Under the pieces are notes generated by a model. It saw only the letters and a program-made list of their open reading frames with translations, did not search any database and was not told the origin of the DNA. The translations under genes and the position numbers were made by a program. From DASZFV01 sp035549075 (GTDB lineage: Bacteria > Myxococcota_A > Polyangia > Fen-1088): a stretch of 64,000 nt of DNA. This document shows, piece by piece, positions 33,109-41,872 of this stretch (position 1 is the stretch's first letter; each line of letters starts with the position of its first letter). The stretch spans positions 33,277 through 97,276 of the forward strand of contig DASZRT010000118.1 of NCBI GenBank assembly GCA_035549075.1, read 5' to 3'.

Positions 33109-34476
33109 CTACTCCAGACCTCTGTCGCGCAGCGAGCCGTCGTCTTCGCCGCGGAGGTGGCCGACTTCGTGGAGCAGCGTTCTCGCGATGGCGTCGTCCA
33201 GCTCTTTCGAGTCGCGGACGGTGCGGAGGATGTTGCGGCGGTAGAGGACGATTGTGCGGTCGAGCGATTCGGGCTCGCAGCGCGCGGGTGATGGCGCCTG
33301 TTCACCGCCGACGGGCGCCTTGGCGCGTTTGCCGGCGCGGCCCGCTTGCGTGGGCGGAGGTTCGCCGGCGTTCCAGTCGAGCGGCAAGCCGCGGTAGAGG
33401 CCGAGGATCGTCGGAGACAGCGGCGGCTTCTCGGCCGTGAGATCGTCCGAGGCCGGTAGATCGGCCGCCTCGACGGAGACGCCCGCGAGATCGCGGCGCA
33501 TGTCGGGATCGAGCGCGTCGACGGCGTGGCGCACGCGCGCCGTGAAGTCGGCCTGCGTGACCGCGGGCGGCGGCGGGAAGGCCTTCGGGTCTTCCGTCGA
33601 CGCCGCGGCGAGGTGGCGCTCGGCCGCGGCCTCGGCGCCGAGCCGTTCTTCGATGAGGCCCAGGTGATAGAGCGCGTGGGCATGGCTCGGGTCGCCGGCG
33701 ACGATCTTCTCGAAGGCGTGGCGCGCGTCCTCGAAGCGGCACAGCTCGAACAGCGCGACGCCGCGTTCATAGCGCGCGGCCTGCGCCGTCGAATCGAGCG
33801 CGAGGCTCGCGTCGAGGCGGTGCAGCGCCTCGGTCGAGCGCCCGAGATCGATGAGCGCCTGCCCTTCGAGCAGCGCGAGGCGCGCGCGGCGCTCGTGATC
33901 CTTGGGCCGCGCGTGGCGCTCGGCGCGGCGCGCGTACTCGAGGCCCAGCAGCGAGCGATCGGCCGTGGGCGCGAGCTGGTTGATGTAGAGATCGGCCGCG
34001 GCCTCGAGCGTCTCGGGATCGTCCGGCGCGAGCGCGAGCGCGAGGCCGAAGGCGTCGCGCGCCTCGTCGACGCGATCGAGCCGCAACAACGCGGCGGCGC
34101 GGTTGTGGTGCGCCTCGACCGAGCGCGGGGCTTGGCGCGCGGCCTCTTCGGCGCAGCCGAGCGCGTTCTCGAAGTCGCCCGCGTCGAAGAGATCGGCGGC
34201 GCGGTCGAGCAGGTCGGCGACGGGCGCGTCGACCCACGCGGGGCGCTGCGGGAAACAGCGATGCAGCGGGCGGGGCGGCGGCTCGGTCGCGTCGGACTTC
34301 TGATCGGACGTCTGGTCGGATCTGGCGACGGGAACGCTCGCGACCGACGCCTTCGGCGTCCCGGCGATCGCCTTGGGCGGCGCGCTCGCGACGCGCTTCT
34401 GGCAAGCCGCTCCCTCTAGAAGGAGCAGCGCCAGGGCGGCACGCGGCGCCCAGCTACAAACGGCCGCGCGAGTCAT
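33109..34476 (-). CDS. TPR lipoprotein with C-terminal zincin-like metalloprotease domain
   Basis: 455 residues from ATG 34476 (a longer start at 34494 is possible). Type II signal peptide with lipobox GAAC, then about six TPR-like repeats (for example ALGCAEEAARQAPRSVEAHH, DEARDAFGLALALAPDDPET, GVALFELCRFEDARHAFEKI). The last 130 residues match the minimal zincin family (PF06262-like): ILGLYRGLPLDW, then IVLYRRNILRTVRDSKELDD and TLLHEVGHLRGEDDGS, with HEVGH near residue 436. In that family the domain is normally a stand-alone small protein. Envelope protease or regulator. Confidence 0.82.
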   Translation of the reverse strand: MTRAAVCSWAPRAALALLLLEGAACQKRVASAPPKAIAGTPKASVASVPVARSDQTSDQKSDATEPPPRPLHRCFPQRPAWVDAPVADLLDRAADLFDAGDFENALGCAEEAARQAPRSVEAHHNRAAALLRLDRVDEARDAFGLALALAPDDPETLEAAADLYINQLAPTADRSLLGLEYARRAERHARPKDHERRARLALLEGQALIDLGRSTEALHRLDASLALDSTAQAARYERGVALFELCRFEDARHAFEKIVAGDPSHAHALYHLGLIEERLGAEAAAERHLAAASTEDPKAFPPPPAVTQADFTARVRHAVDALDPDMRRDLAGVSVEAADLPASDDLTAEKPPLSPTILGLYRGLPLDWNAGEPPPTQAGRAGKRAKAPVGGEQAPSPARCEPESLDRTIVLYRRNILRTVRDSKELDDAIARTLLHEVGHLRGEDDGSLRDRGLE

Positions 34477-34505
34477 CGGAGAGGCCCCCATCATAACTGA
34501 ACGCC

Positions 34506-37313
34506 TCAGTGGGCGCTGCTCCAAGTGGGGCCGGCGCCGACGTCGACGACCAGCGGCACGGAGAGCTCGTACACGCTCTCCATGGCCGACTTCACCCAGA
34601 TCTTGAAAGACGGCACACGCGCCTCGGGCACCTCGAAGACGAGCTCGTCGTGAACGGTCAGCAACAGCTCGGCGCCGGCGGCGTCGGCCGCGCCCTGCTC
34701 GATCCCGGCGTCGACGCGCAGCATGGCGAGCTTGAGCAGGTCCGCCGCCGTACCCTGCACGGGCGTGTTGCGGGCGATGCGCTCGGCGTAGGCGCGCTCT
34801 TGCGCGCGCGTGGACCTGATGTCGGGCAGCGGCCGGCGCCGCCCGAGCAGCGTCGCCGACTCGCCCTTCTCGCGCGCGGTTGTGATGGCTTCGTCCATGT
34901 AGCTCCGCACGCCCGCGTAGCGACTGAAGTAGCTCGCGATGTAGTCGCGCGCCTGCGCGCGAGGGATGCGCAGCACCTGCGACAAGCCGAACTCGCCCTG
35001 TCCGAACACGAGCCCGAAGTTGATGGCCTTGGCGATGCGGCGGTGCTCGGCCGTGACTTCGGCGGCGGGCACGCCGAAGACCTCGGCGGCCGTCCGCAGG
35101 TGGATGTCTTGACCCGATCGGAAGGCGTCGAGGAACGCCGGATCGCCCGACAGATGCGCGAGGATGCGCAGCTCGATCTGCGAGTAGTCAGCCGAGACGA
35201 TGACGTAGCCGGGACGCGCGACGAAGGCCTCGCGGATGCGGCGCCCGATCTCGGTGCGAATCGGGATGTTTTGGAGGTTGGGATCGCTCGACGACAGGCG
35301 GCCGGTCGCGGCGACGGCTTGGTTGAACGACGTGTGCAAGCGGCCCGTCGCGGGGTTCACGAGCGCGGGGAGCGCGTCGATGTACGTGCCCTTGAGCTTG
35401 GCGAGGCCGCGGTACTCGACGACCTTCGCGGGCACGGGGTGAAGCGCGGCCAGCTCTTCGAGCGTGTCGGCGTCGGTCGACGCGCCCGTCTTCGTCTTGC
35501 GCACGACGGGCAGGTTCAGCTTGCCGAACAACACCTCGCCCAGCTGCTTGTTCGAGCTGATGTTGAACGGCGCGCCCGCGAGCTCGTGGATCTCCTTTTC
35601 GAGCGCGGCGAGCGAGACGGCGACCTCGGCGCCGATCTCGCGCAGCTTGTCGGTGTCGAGCTCGACGCCGCGGCACTCGATGCGCGCGAGCACGCCCGCG
35701 AGCGGCAGCTCGAGCTCGCGGTAGAGGCCGTCGAGGTTCTGCGCGACGAGCTTGTTCGACTGGCGCGGCGCGAGCGTCGCGGTGACGGCGGCCTCGTGCG
35801 CGAGGCGCCGGCCCACCTCGTCGACGGGGATGTCGGCCGCGGGGTGCGCGGACTTGCCGCTGCCGAGCCACGCCGTCCGCTGGGGAACTTGCGCGGCGCC
35901 CTCGACGAGAGCGACGACGTCGAGGTCGTGGCGCGCGCGCGAGGCGTCGAGCAGGTACGAAGCGAGCATCGGATCCGACGCGACGCCCGCGAGCGCGAAG
36001 CCGCGGCGACGCAGCAACACGTCGAGCAGCTTGCTGTCGTCCACGTCCTTGGCGATCCCGGGCGACGCGAACAGCGGACCGAGCGCGGCGAGCGCGTCGG
36101 CTTCGCGCAGCTGCGCGGGCGCGCCCAGGTAACGATGGTGAAGCGGCAGGTAGAAACGGTCGACGCCCTCGCCGTCCTTGCGTTGCGGTACGGCGAGCGC
36201 GAGGCCGACGAGCTCGCCACGCACGGCGGACGGCCCGTCGAAGATCGAGGCGGCGGCGAAGCGGCCCGCGGCCTCGGCGGCGCGCGCGAGCGCCTCGAGC
36301 GCGGCGCGATCGGTGACGAGCTGCGCCTCGGGCGGCGGCGCCGCGGGCGCGAGCGTCTCCGGCACGGGCGCCTCGGCAGGCGCGAGTGGGAGCTGCGGCT
36401 GTGCAGGCTGTTCTTCGGCGTGGGCCGCGATCGCCGCCGCGCCCTGCGGCGACAGCGAATCGGCGAGGCGCGCGAACTCGAGCTCGCGGAACAGATCGCG
36501 CAGACGCTCGCGGTTGGGCTCGACGCGGTGGAGCTCGGCCAGCGTCTTCGGCAGCGGCACGTCGTCGCGCAAGGCCACGAGCAGCCGCGACGTGCGCACG
36601 AGGTCGCGCGACGCGACGAGCGCCTCGCCGCGCTTGCCTTTGACCTCGGTCGCGCGCGCGAGCAGCTCGTCGAGCGTGCCGTACTTGTTGATGAGGTCCG
36701 CCGCCGTCTTCGGTCCGATGCCGTCGACACCCGGCACGTTGTCGATCGAGTCGCCCATGAGCGCGAGCACGTCGCCCACGCGGTCGGGCCCGACGCCGAA
36801 CTTCTCGCGGACTTGTTCGGGCCCGAGCCGCCGGTTCTTCATCGTGTCGAGCACCGACACGCCGTCGCGGCACAGCTGCAGCAGGTCCTTGTCGGACGAG
36901 CAGATGACGACGTCCATGCCCGCCTCGTTGCCGACGCGCGCGAGCGTCGCGATGAGATCGTCGGCCTCGAAGCCCGGCACCTCGAGCGTCGTGAGCCCGA
37001 ACGCCTCGATCACGACGTGCACCATGCCGATCTGCCCCGCCAGCTCGGGCGGCATGGGCGGCCGGTGCGCCTTGTACTCGGAGTAGACCTCGTGGCGAAA
37101 GTTGTCGCCCGGGGCGTCGAACACGACGCACAGGTGCGTGGGCCGCTCCTCGCGCTCGATCTTGAGCAGCATCTGGCAGAGGCCATAGATCGCGCCCGTC
37201 TGTTCGCCCTTCGTCGTGCGAAGCGGCGGCAGCGCGTGGAAGGCGCGAAAGAGGAAGTTCAGCGCGTCGAGGACGTACAGGCTCGGGCGCGCGTCGGCGG
37301 GGACGACGGACAT
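34506..37313 (-). CDS. polA: DNA polymerase I
   Basis: 935 residues from ATG 37313. The N-terminal 5'-3' exonuclease domain (about 1-310) has LYVLDALNFLFRAFHALPPL, VVFDAPGDNFRHEVYSEYKA, PGFEADDLIATLA and VMGDSIDNVPG-like LALMGDSIDNVPGVDGIGPK. A middle 3'-5' exonuclease-like domain (about 370-560) lacks an obvious DXE motif. The polymerase domain ends the protein: ISADYSQIELRILAHLSGDP-like VSADYSQIELRILAHLSGDP, AKAINFGLVFGQGEFGLSQ, TLLGRRRPLPDIRS, LLTVHDELVFEVPE. Upstream in-frame codons overlap tamB on the other strand and are not coding. Confidence 0.95.
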   Translation of the reverse strand: MSVVPADARPSLYVLDALNFLFRAFHALPPLRTTKGEQTGAIYGLCQMLLKIEREERPTHLCVVFDAPGDNFRHEVYSEYKAHRPPMPPELAGQIGMVHVVIEAFGLTTLEVPGFEADDLIATLARVGNEAGMDVVICSSDKDLLQLCRDGVSVLDTMKNRRLGPEQVREKFGVGPDRVGDVLALMGDSIDNVPGVDGIGPKTAADLINKYGTLDELLARATEVKGKRGEALVASRDLVRTSRLLVALRDDVPLPKTLAELHRVEPNRERLRDLFRELEFARLADSLSPQGAAAIAAHAEEQPAQPQLPLAPAEAPVPETLAPAAPPPEAQLVTDRAALEALARAAEAAGRFAAASIFDGPSAVRGELVGLALAVPQRKDGEGVDRFYLPLHHRYLGAPAQLREADALAALGPLFASPGIAKDVDDSKLLDVLLRRRGFALAGVASDPMLASYLLDASRARHDLDVVALVEGAAQVPQRTAWLGSGKSAHPAADIPVDEVGRRLAHEAAVTATLAPRQSNKLVAQNLDGLYRELELPLAGVLARIECRGVELDTDKLREIGAEVAVSLAALEKEIHELAGAPFNISSNKQLGEVLFGKLNLPVVRKTKTGASTDADTLEELAALHPVPAKVVEYRGLAKLKGTYIDALPALVNPATGRLHTSFNQAVAATGRLSSSDPNLQNIPIRTEIGRRIREAFVARPGYVIVSADYSQIELRILAHLSGDPAFLDAFRSGQDIHLRTAAEVFGVPAAEVTAEHRRIAKAINFGLVFGQGEFGLSQVLRIPRAQARDYIASYFSRYAGVRSYMDEAITTAREKGESATLLGRRRPLPDIRSTRAQERAYAERIARNTPVQGTAADLLKLAMLRVDAGIEQGAADAAGAELLLTVHDELVFEVPEARVPSFKIWVKSAMESVYELSVPLVVDVGAGPTWSSAH

Positions 37314-37316
37314 CGC

Positions 37317-37326
37317 CGGTAACCTA
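37317..37326 (-). promoter_or_regulatory. TAGGTTACCG element before polA
   Basis: Identical to 29397-29406 upstream of another minus-strand gene. TAGGTT lies 7 bases before the polA ATG in a -10-like position. No -35 was found. Confidence 0.3.
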
Positions 37327-37352
37327 TCGCAAACGCCCGGCCGCGCACGGGA

Positions 37353-40300
37353 TTGTGCCAAAATGGGCGCCCGGTCTTGGCGAAGTCCCGCGTCGCAAGA
37401 GTCCTCCGGCTCGCCGCCCTCGGCGTCGGCGGCACGATCGCGTTCGCCGTGCTCGCGGCGTCGGTGATCTTGCAGGGCCCTCGCCTCGGCCACCTCATCG
37501 AGGGCGCGCTGCCGCCCAACGCCGGCAAGATGGAGATCGGCGGCGTCGAGTGGCACCTGCGCGCGCTCGTCGACCTCGTGACCGACGCGCCGAGCCCCAT
37601 CTCCGTCGACGGGCTCCGCATCATCGATCCCGAGGGCACGGTCGTGCTCGACGTCCCGCACCTCGACGCGCGCGTGAAGCTGCGCACGCTCATTGGGGGC
37701 AGCTTCTCGATCAGCGACCTGCGCGTTCCGCGCGCCGTGTGGCGCTTCGCCGCGATGGAGAAGACCGAAGGCATCGGCTTCCTCGCGGCGCTCGCGCCGA
37801 AAGTTCCGCCGAAGGAGGTCTACACGGGGCCCGGCAGCTTCTTCGAGATCACGAGCTCGGAGCTGGGCGATCTCGACGCGATCTTCGACTTCCCGGGCGC
37901 GTGGGGGCTCGAGCTGCGGCACGCGCACGCGAACGCGTCTTTGATTCAATCGACGGTCGACCGCAAGCACCCCGTGTTCGGGTTCGACGCGGGGCCCGTC
38001 GTCGCGACGGGCGGCGGCTACCTCAAGATCATGGACGACAACGTCCTGCCCTTCGACCGTGTCGTCATCAACCGCGTCTCGACGACGCCCGATCGCCCCG
38101 ACGACATCTTCTTGGACCTCGGTGAAGGCATCGAGGGCAAGAGCAAGCTCGTCGCCAAGGGGTACTTCACGGGGATCTATGGCCCGACCGACGTGCCGGG
38201 CATCGACCTGCGCGCGTCGTTCACGCACGCGGGCGACGCGTTCGCAGCGGTCGCGGCGGGTCGCAAGATCGAAGGGCTCACGGTCGGCGATGGCGCGGGC
38301 GATGACGGCGCATCGGCTTCGATCTACCTGCACGACACGTTCGAGAAGCTCAAGGTCGAGGCAGCGTTCCACAACCTAGACGTCGGCTTCCAAGGCAACC
38401 GCGCGCTGGGTGTCGGCTTCGATTTGGGCTTCGACGCAGGCGCGGGCGCCGTCGACGTCGAGCATTTCGCCTTCGCTGCGCCCGGCGGCGGCCGCCTCGC
38501 GCTCGACGCGCACCTCGACACCACGAAGCTCGCGCTGGACGCCAGCGTGCGCCTCGACGACTTTCACACCGAAAGCTACGTGCCGCCGCCGGTGCGTTCG
38601 CTCGCGGCCGGCACGATCTCGGGGCGCATCGACGCGTCGGCCGATCTCGCGCACCAGGCGGCGCGCATCCGCCGCGTCGACCTGCGCCTCGCGCGCGCGC
38701 ACGGCGGCGGTTTGCCGCGCGTGATTCGGGTGCACGGCGACGCCGTCGTCTCGCCCGAGGTCGTGCGCACGTCGGGCCTCACCGTCGCCGTCACGGGCGC
38801 GTCCGCGACCGCGAAAGGCCGCCTCGCGCTCGAGAAGCAGCTCGTCGAAGCGGGCGTCGAGGTCGTCGCCGACGATCTCGCGCGCCTCTTGAGTGAGCTG
38901 GGGCTGCCGCCGCTCGCGAAGTCGGCACATCTGAGCGCGAACGCGAAAGGGTCGCTCATGAACCCCGACGCCTCGGGCGACGCCGTCGTGCGCGGGGTCG
39001 ACGCGGGCGGGCGCGCCCTGCCCGAGCTGCGCGCGAAGTTCGGCCTCGCCGACGGCGTCGCGCGCCTCGACGATCTCTCGGGCGCGGCCTTCGGCGGCGA
39101 GATCCGCGCCAAGGGCCGCGCGCGCTTGTGGAAGAAGCGCGCCGACAAGCCGCTGCGCTCGCCCGAGATCGAGCTGTCGTTCGACGCGCGCGATCTCGAT
39201 CTGTCGGCGCTGCTCGGCTCGCAGGACGTCACGGGCCGGGTCTCGCTCACGGCCGACGCCGAGGGTCCGCTCGACGCCCTCGCCGTCCACGCGGAGATCC
39301 CCGCGGGCACGAAGATCGGCGCCCTCGGGCAGTCGCTCACCGTCGGGCCCGTCGAGGTCGCGCTCGCGGGCGACGACCTCGAGGTGCGCCGGCTGCGCGT
39401 CACCGACGCGGGGGGCACGGTCGACGTCAAAGGCCACCTGGGCGTCAAGCACAAGGACCTCGACCTCTTCGTGACGATCGCCGCGCTGCCGCTCGCGGGC
39501 CTGCCCGGCGTCGCCGACGCGGGCGTGCCCGTCGAAGGCACGCTCTCGGCGCGCCTTCACGTCGGCGGTCGCCCCGACGAGCCCGAGCTCGCCGGCACGA
39601 TCGATCTCGCCGACGTCGTCGTGCGCGGCACGGCGCTCGGCCCCGCGCACCTGACGCTCGCGCCGACGAAGGTCGGACCGCGAGGCGCGCCCGGCGTCAG
39701 CGTCGTCGGCGAGCTGTTCAGCCGCTTCCACGTCGACGCCGAGGGCGCGCTCATCGCGGGCGGCCCCCTCGCCCACGGCGTCGTGACCTTCAACCGCGTC
39801 GCGCTCGAGCCGCTCGTGCCCGAGCTGGCGGCGTTCGGCGACGGGCGCGGCGTCGCCTCGGGTCGCGTCGAGATCAACCTCGCGCCCGGCAAGCCGCTCG
39901 CGCTCGACGTCCTGCTCTCGGAGCTGTGGCTGTCGGTCGCGCGCGGCACCGACGGCGCGGCGGGCGAGACGATCGTGCAGCGCGTGCGCGTCGAGACGGC
40001 GTCGCCGCTGCACGTGACCGTCGCCGGCGATCACGTCGTGCTCGACAAGGTCGCCTTCGCCACCGACGGAGGCAAGCTCGAGACCGAAGGCCGCCTCGAC
40101 GGAGACGCCATCAAAGGCTCGATGACGGGGCACCTCGATCTCGAGCTGGTGCTGCCGTTCTTGCGCAGCCGCGTGCAGAGCCTGCACGGCGATCTCGACC
40201 TGCACCTCACGGCGGGCGGCACGCTGAGCAAGCCCGACCTGCGCGGCGAGATCGCGATCGCCCACCCCATCGTCATCCGCCCGCGCGAGTTCCCGGGCGA

Positions 40301-41870
40301 CGTCACGATCGGCTCGGGCACGTTCGCGCTCGACACGAGCGGCGTTGCCGTCAAAGACCTCGCCGTCACGGTCGAGGGCTCGACGCTGCGCCTCTCGGGC
40401 GGCGCCACGCTGGGCCCCGGCTTCGCGCCCGAGAACTTGAACGCCGACCTATCGGGCGACGTCGCCGCGAAGCTGCTCGCCTTCGTCGCGCCCGACGTCG
40501 TCACCGACGCGCACGGCGCCGCCGGCATCCATGGCACGCTGCGCGGCACGCTGGCCCAGCCGCAGGTGACGGGCCGCCTCGACCTCGGCGCCATCGACTT
40601 CCGCATGCGCGACCTCGGCACGGAGGTGCAGATCAAGAGCGGCGTCGTCGAGCTGTCGAACTCCGGAGCCGTGCTCCACGACGTCAAGGTCGTGCTCGAC
40701 GAGCAAGGCACGCTGCTCATCGGCGCCTCGGGCGTGCGTCCGGGCCGCGTCGCCTTCACGAGCCTCGTGCCGTTCGTGCCCGGCGACGTCGACGTGCCGC
40801 TCCACGGCGAGCGCCTCGTCTACCGCAGCCCCGGCACGTTCGAGGTCGACGACCTCGCGTTCGACCTCGACCTCAAGGGAAACGTCGAGGACGACTTCGC
40901 GCTCGGAGGCGAGGTCCGGCTGGTCTCGGGCCGGTACCTCCAAGACTTCAAGGTGCAGAGCCTCGTCATCAGCCCGCGCGTCAACGAATCGGCCGCGCGG
41001 CCGTTCTACGAGGGCCGCCCGCTGCTCGAGAACCTCGACCTCGATCTGTCGGTGCGCACCGTCGGCGAAGGCTTCGTCGTGCAGAACAACCTCGCGCCCG
41101 AGATCCACGTGACGATCTTCCTGCACGTGGGCGGCACGCTGTCCGAGCCGGCGATCGCCGGCGACGTCCGCCCCACCGACGGCCGCTTCAACCTGCCCGG
41201 CATGCGCGGCGACTTCGACCTCGTCCAGGACGCCAGCCACATCACCTTCGTCGACACGAAGTCCATCGCCGACGGCGAGACGCCCGAGCTGGACGTGCAG
41301 GCGCAGAGCACCGTCACCGACGCCAACGGCACCGACCACAACGTGCGCATGCGCATCCATGGCCCGCTGCGTGAGTCGCAGGTGGATCTCTCGACCGACG
41401 ACGGCCTCGATCGCACGCAGACGGCGGTTCTTCTCTTGACGGGCCGCACGACGACGGACGCGCAGCGCTTCGGCACCTCGAACCCGACCGTGGGCGCCAA
41501 CATCTCGACGGGCGCCGACGTCGCGGGCCAGCTCACGCGCGACACGCTCGCCAACCTCATGGAGCCGTACATCGACGACACCTTCTTCCAGCTCACCGGT
41601 CTCAACCTGCGGCTCACCGTCGGCCCCGACGGCTTCCAGGGCCGCATCCGCAAGCGCATCAGCCGCGAGCTCAACTTCCAGACCGACTACCTGCAAGGCT
41701 TCCAGAACAACAGCCACTGGAAAACCCAGCTCGACCTCACGGGCTTCGACTACTTTGGTCTCTCGGGCGGCGTCGAGCGCGTGACCTTGTCGTCGCAGCA
41801 GGGCGTATCCGAGACGCTGCCGGTGAACTGGTCCGCCGAGCTCCGGCTCGATTACCCCATCCGACGCTGA
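37353..41870 (+). CDS. tamB: TamB-like translocation/assembly module protein (DUF490)
   Basis: About 1505 residues. One N-terminal membrane span (RLAALGVGGTIAFAVLAASV) anchors a long periplasmic beta-helix/groove protein (AsmA/TamB superfamily) that spans to the outer membrane. Repetitive strands such as LDLGAIDFRMRDLGTEVQIK are seen. The C-terminal DUF490 region (about 1150-1505) has VGGTLSEPAIAGDVRPTDGR, TAVLLLTGRTTTDAQR, GLNLRLTVGPDG and LDLTGFDYFGLSGGVERVTL. TamB relatives act in lipid transport and outer-membrane protein insertion. The start is uncertain: TTG 37353 or TTG 37377. It is followed 2 bases later by an Omp85 gene. Confidence 0.88.
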   Translation: MCQNGRPVLAKSRVARVLRLAALGVGGTIAFAVLAASVILQGPRLGHLIEGALPPNAGKMEIGGVEWHLRALVDLVTDAPSPISVDGLRIIDPEGTVVLDVPHLDARVKLRTLIGGSFSISDLRVPRAVWRFAAMEKTEGIGFLAALAPKVPPKEVYTGPGSFFEITSSELGDLDAIFDFPGAWGLELRHAHANASLIQSTVDRKHPVFGFDAGPVVATGGGYLKIMDDNVLPFDRVVINRVSTTPDRPDDIFLDLGEGIEGKSKLVAKGYFTGIYGPTDVPGIDLRASFTHAGDAFAAVAAGRKIEGLTVGDGAGDDGASASIYLHDTFEKLKVEAAFHNLDVGFQGNRALGVGFDLGFDAGAGAVDVEHFAFAAPGGGRLALDAHLDTTKLALDASVRLDDFHTESYVPPPVRSLAAGTISGRIDASADLAHQAARIRRVDLRLARAHGGGLPRVIRVHGDAVVSPEVVRTSGLTVAVTGASATAKGRLALEKQLVEAGVEVVADDLARLLSELGLPPLAKSAHLSANAKGSLMNPDASGDAVVRGVDAGGRALPELRAKFGLADGVARLDDLSGAAFGGEIRAKGRARLWKKRADKPLRSPEIELSFDARDLDLSALLGSQDVTGRVSLTADAEGPLDALAVHAEIPAGTKIGALGQSLTVGPVEVALAGDDLEVRRLRVTDAGGTVDVKGHLGVKHKDLDLFVTIAALPLAGLPGVADAGVPVEGTLSARLHVGGRPDEPELAGTIDLADVVVRGTALGPAHLTLAPTKVGPRGAPGVSVVGELFSRFHVDAEGALIAGGPLAHGVVTFNRVALEPLVPELAAFGDGRGVASGRVEINLAPGKPLALDVLLSELWLSVARGTDGAAGETIVQRVRVETASPLHVTVAGDHVVLDKVAFATDGGKLETEGRLDGDAIKGSMTGHLDLELVLPFLRSRVQSLHGDLDLHLTAGGTLSKPDLRGEIAIAHPIVIRPREFPGDVTIGSGTFALDTSGVAVKDLAVTVEGSTLRLSGGATLGPGFAPENLNADLSGDVAAKLLAFVAPDVVTDAHGAAGIHGTLRGTLAQPQVTGRLDLGAIDFRMRDLGTEVQIKSGVVELSNSGAVLHDVKVVLDEQGTLLIGASGVRPGRVAFTSLVPFVPGDVDVPLHGERLVYRSPGTFEVDDLAFDLDLKGNVEDDFALGGEVRLVSGRYLQDFKVQSLVISPRVNESAARPFYEGRPLLENLDLDLSVRTVGEGFVVQNNLAPEIHVTIFLHVGGTLSEPAIAGDVRPTDGRFNLPGMRGDFDLVQDASHITFVDTKSIADGETPELDVQAQSTVTDANGTDHNVRMRIHGPLRESQVDLSTDDGLDRTQTAVLLLTGRTTTDAQRFGTSNPTVGANISTGADVAGQLTRDTLANLMEPYIDDTFFQLTGLNLRLTVGPDGFQGRIRKRISRELNFQTDYLQGFQNNSHWKTQLDLTGFDYFGLSGGVERVTLSSQQGVSETLPVNWSAELRLDYPIRR

Positions 41871-41872
41871 CG

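Noticed and set aside
34506..38372. A 1288-residue polA with an extended N terminus
   Set aside because: The added 350 residues lie antisense to tamB and are of low complexity; the exonuclease domain starts at ATG 37313.
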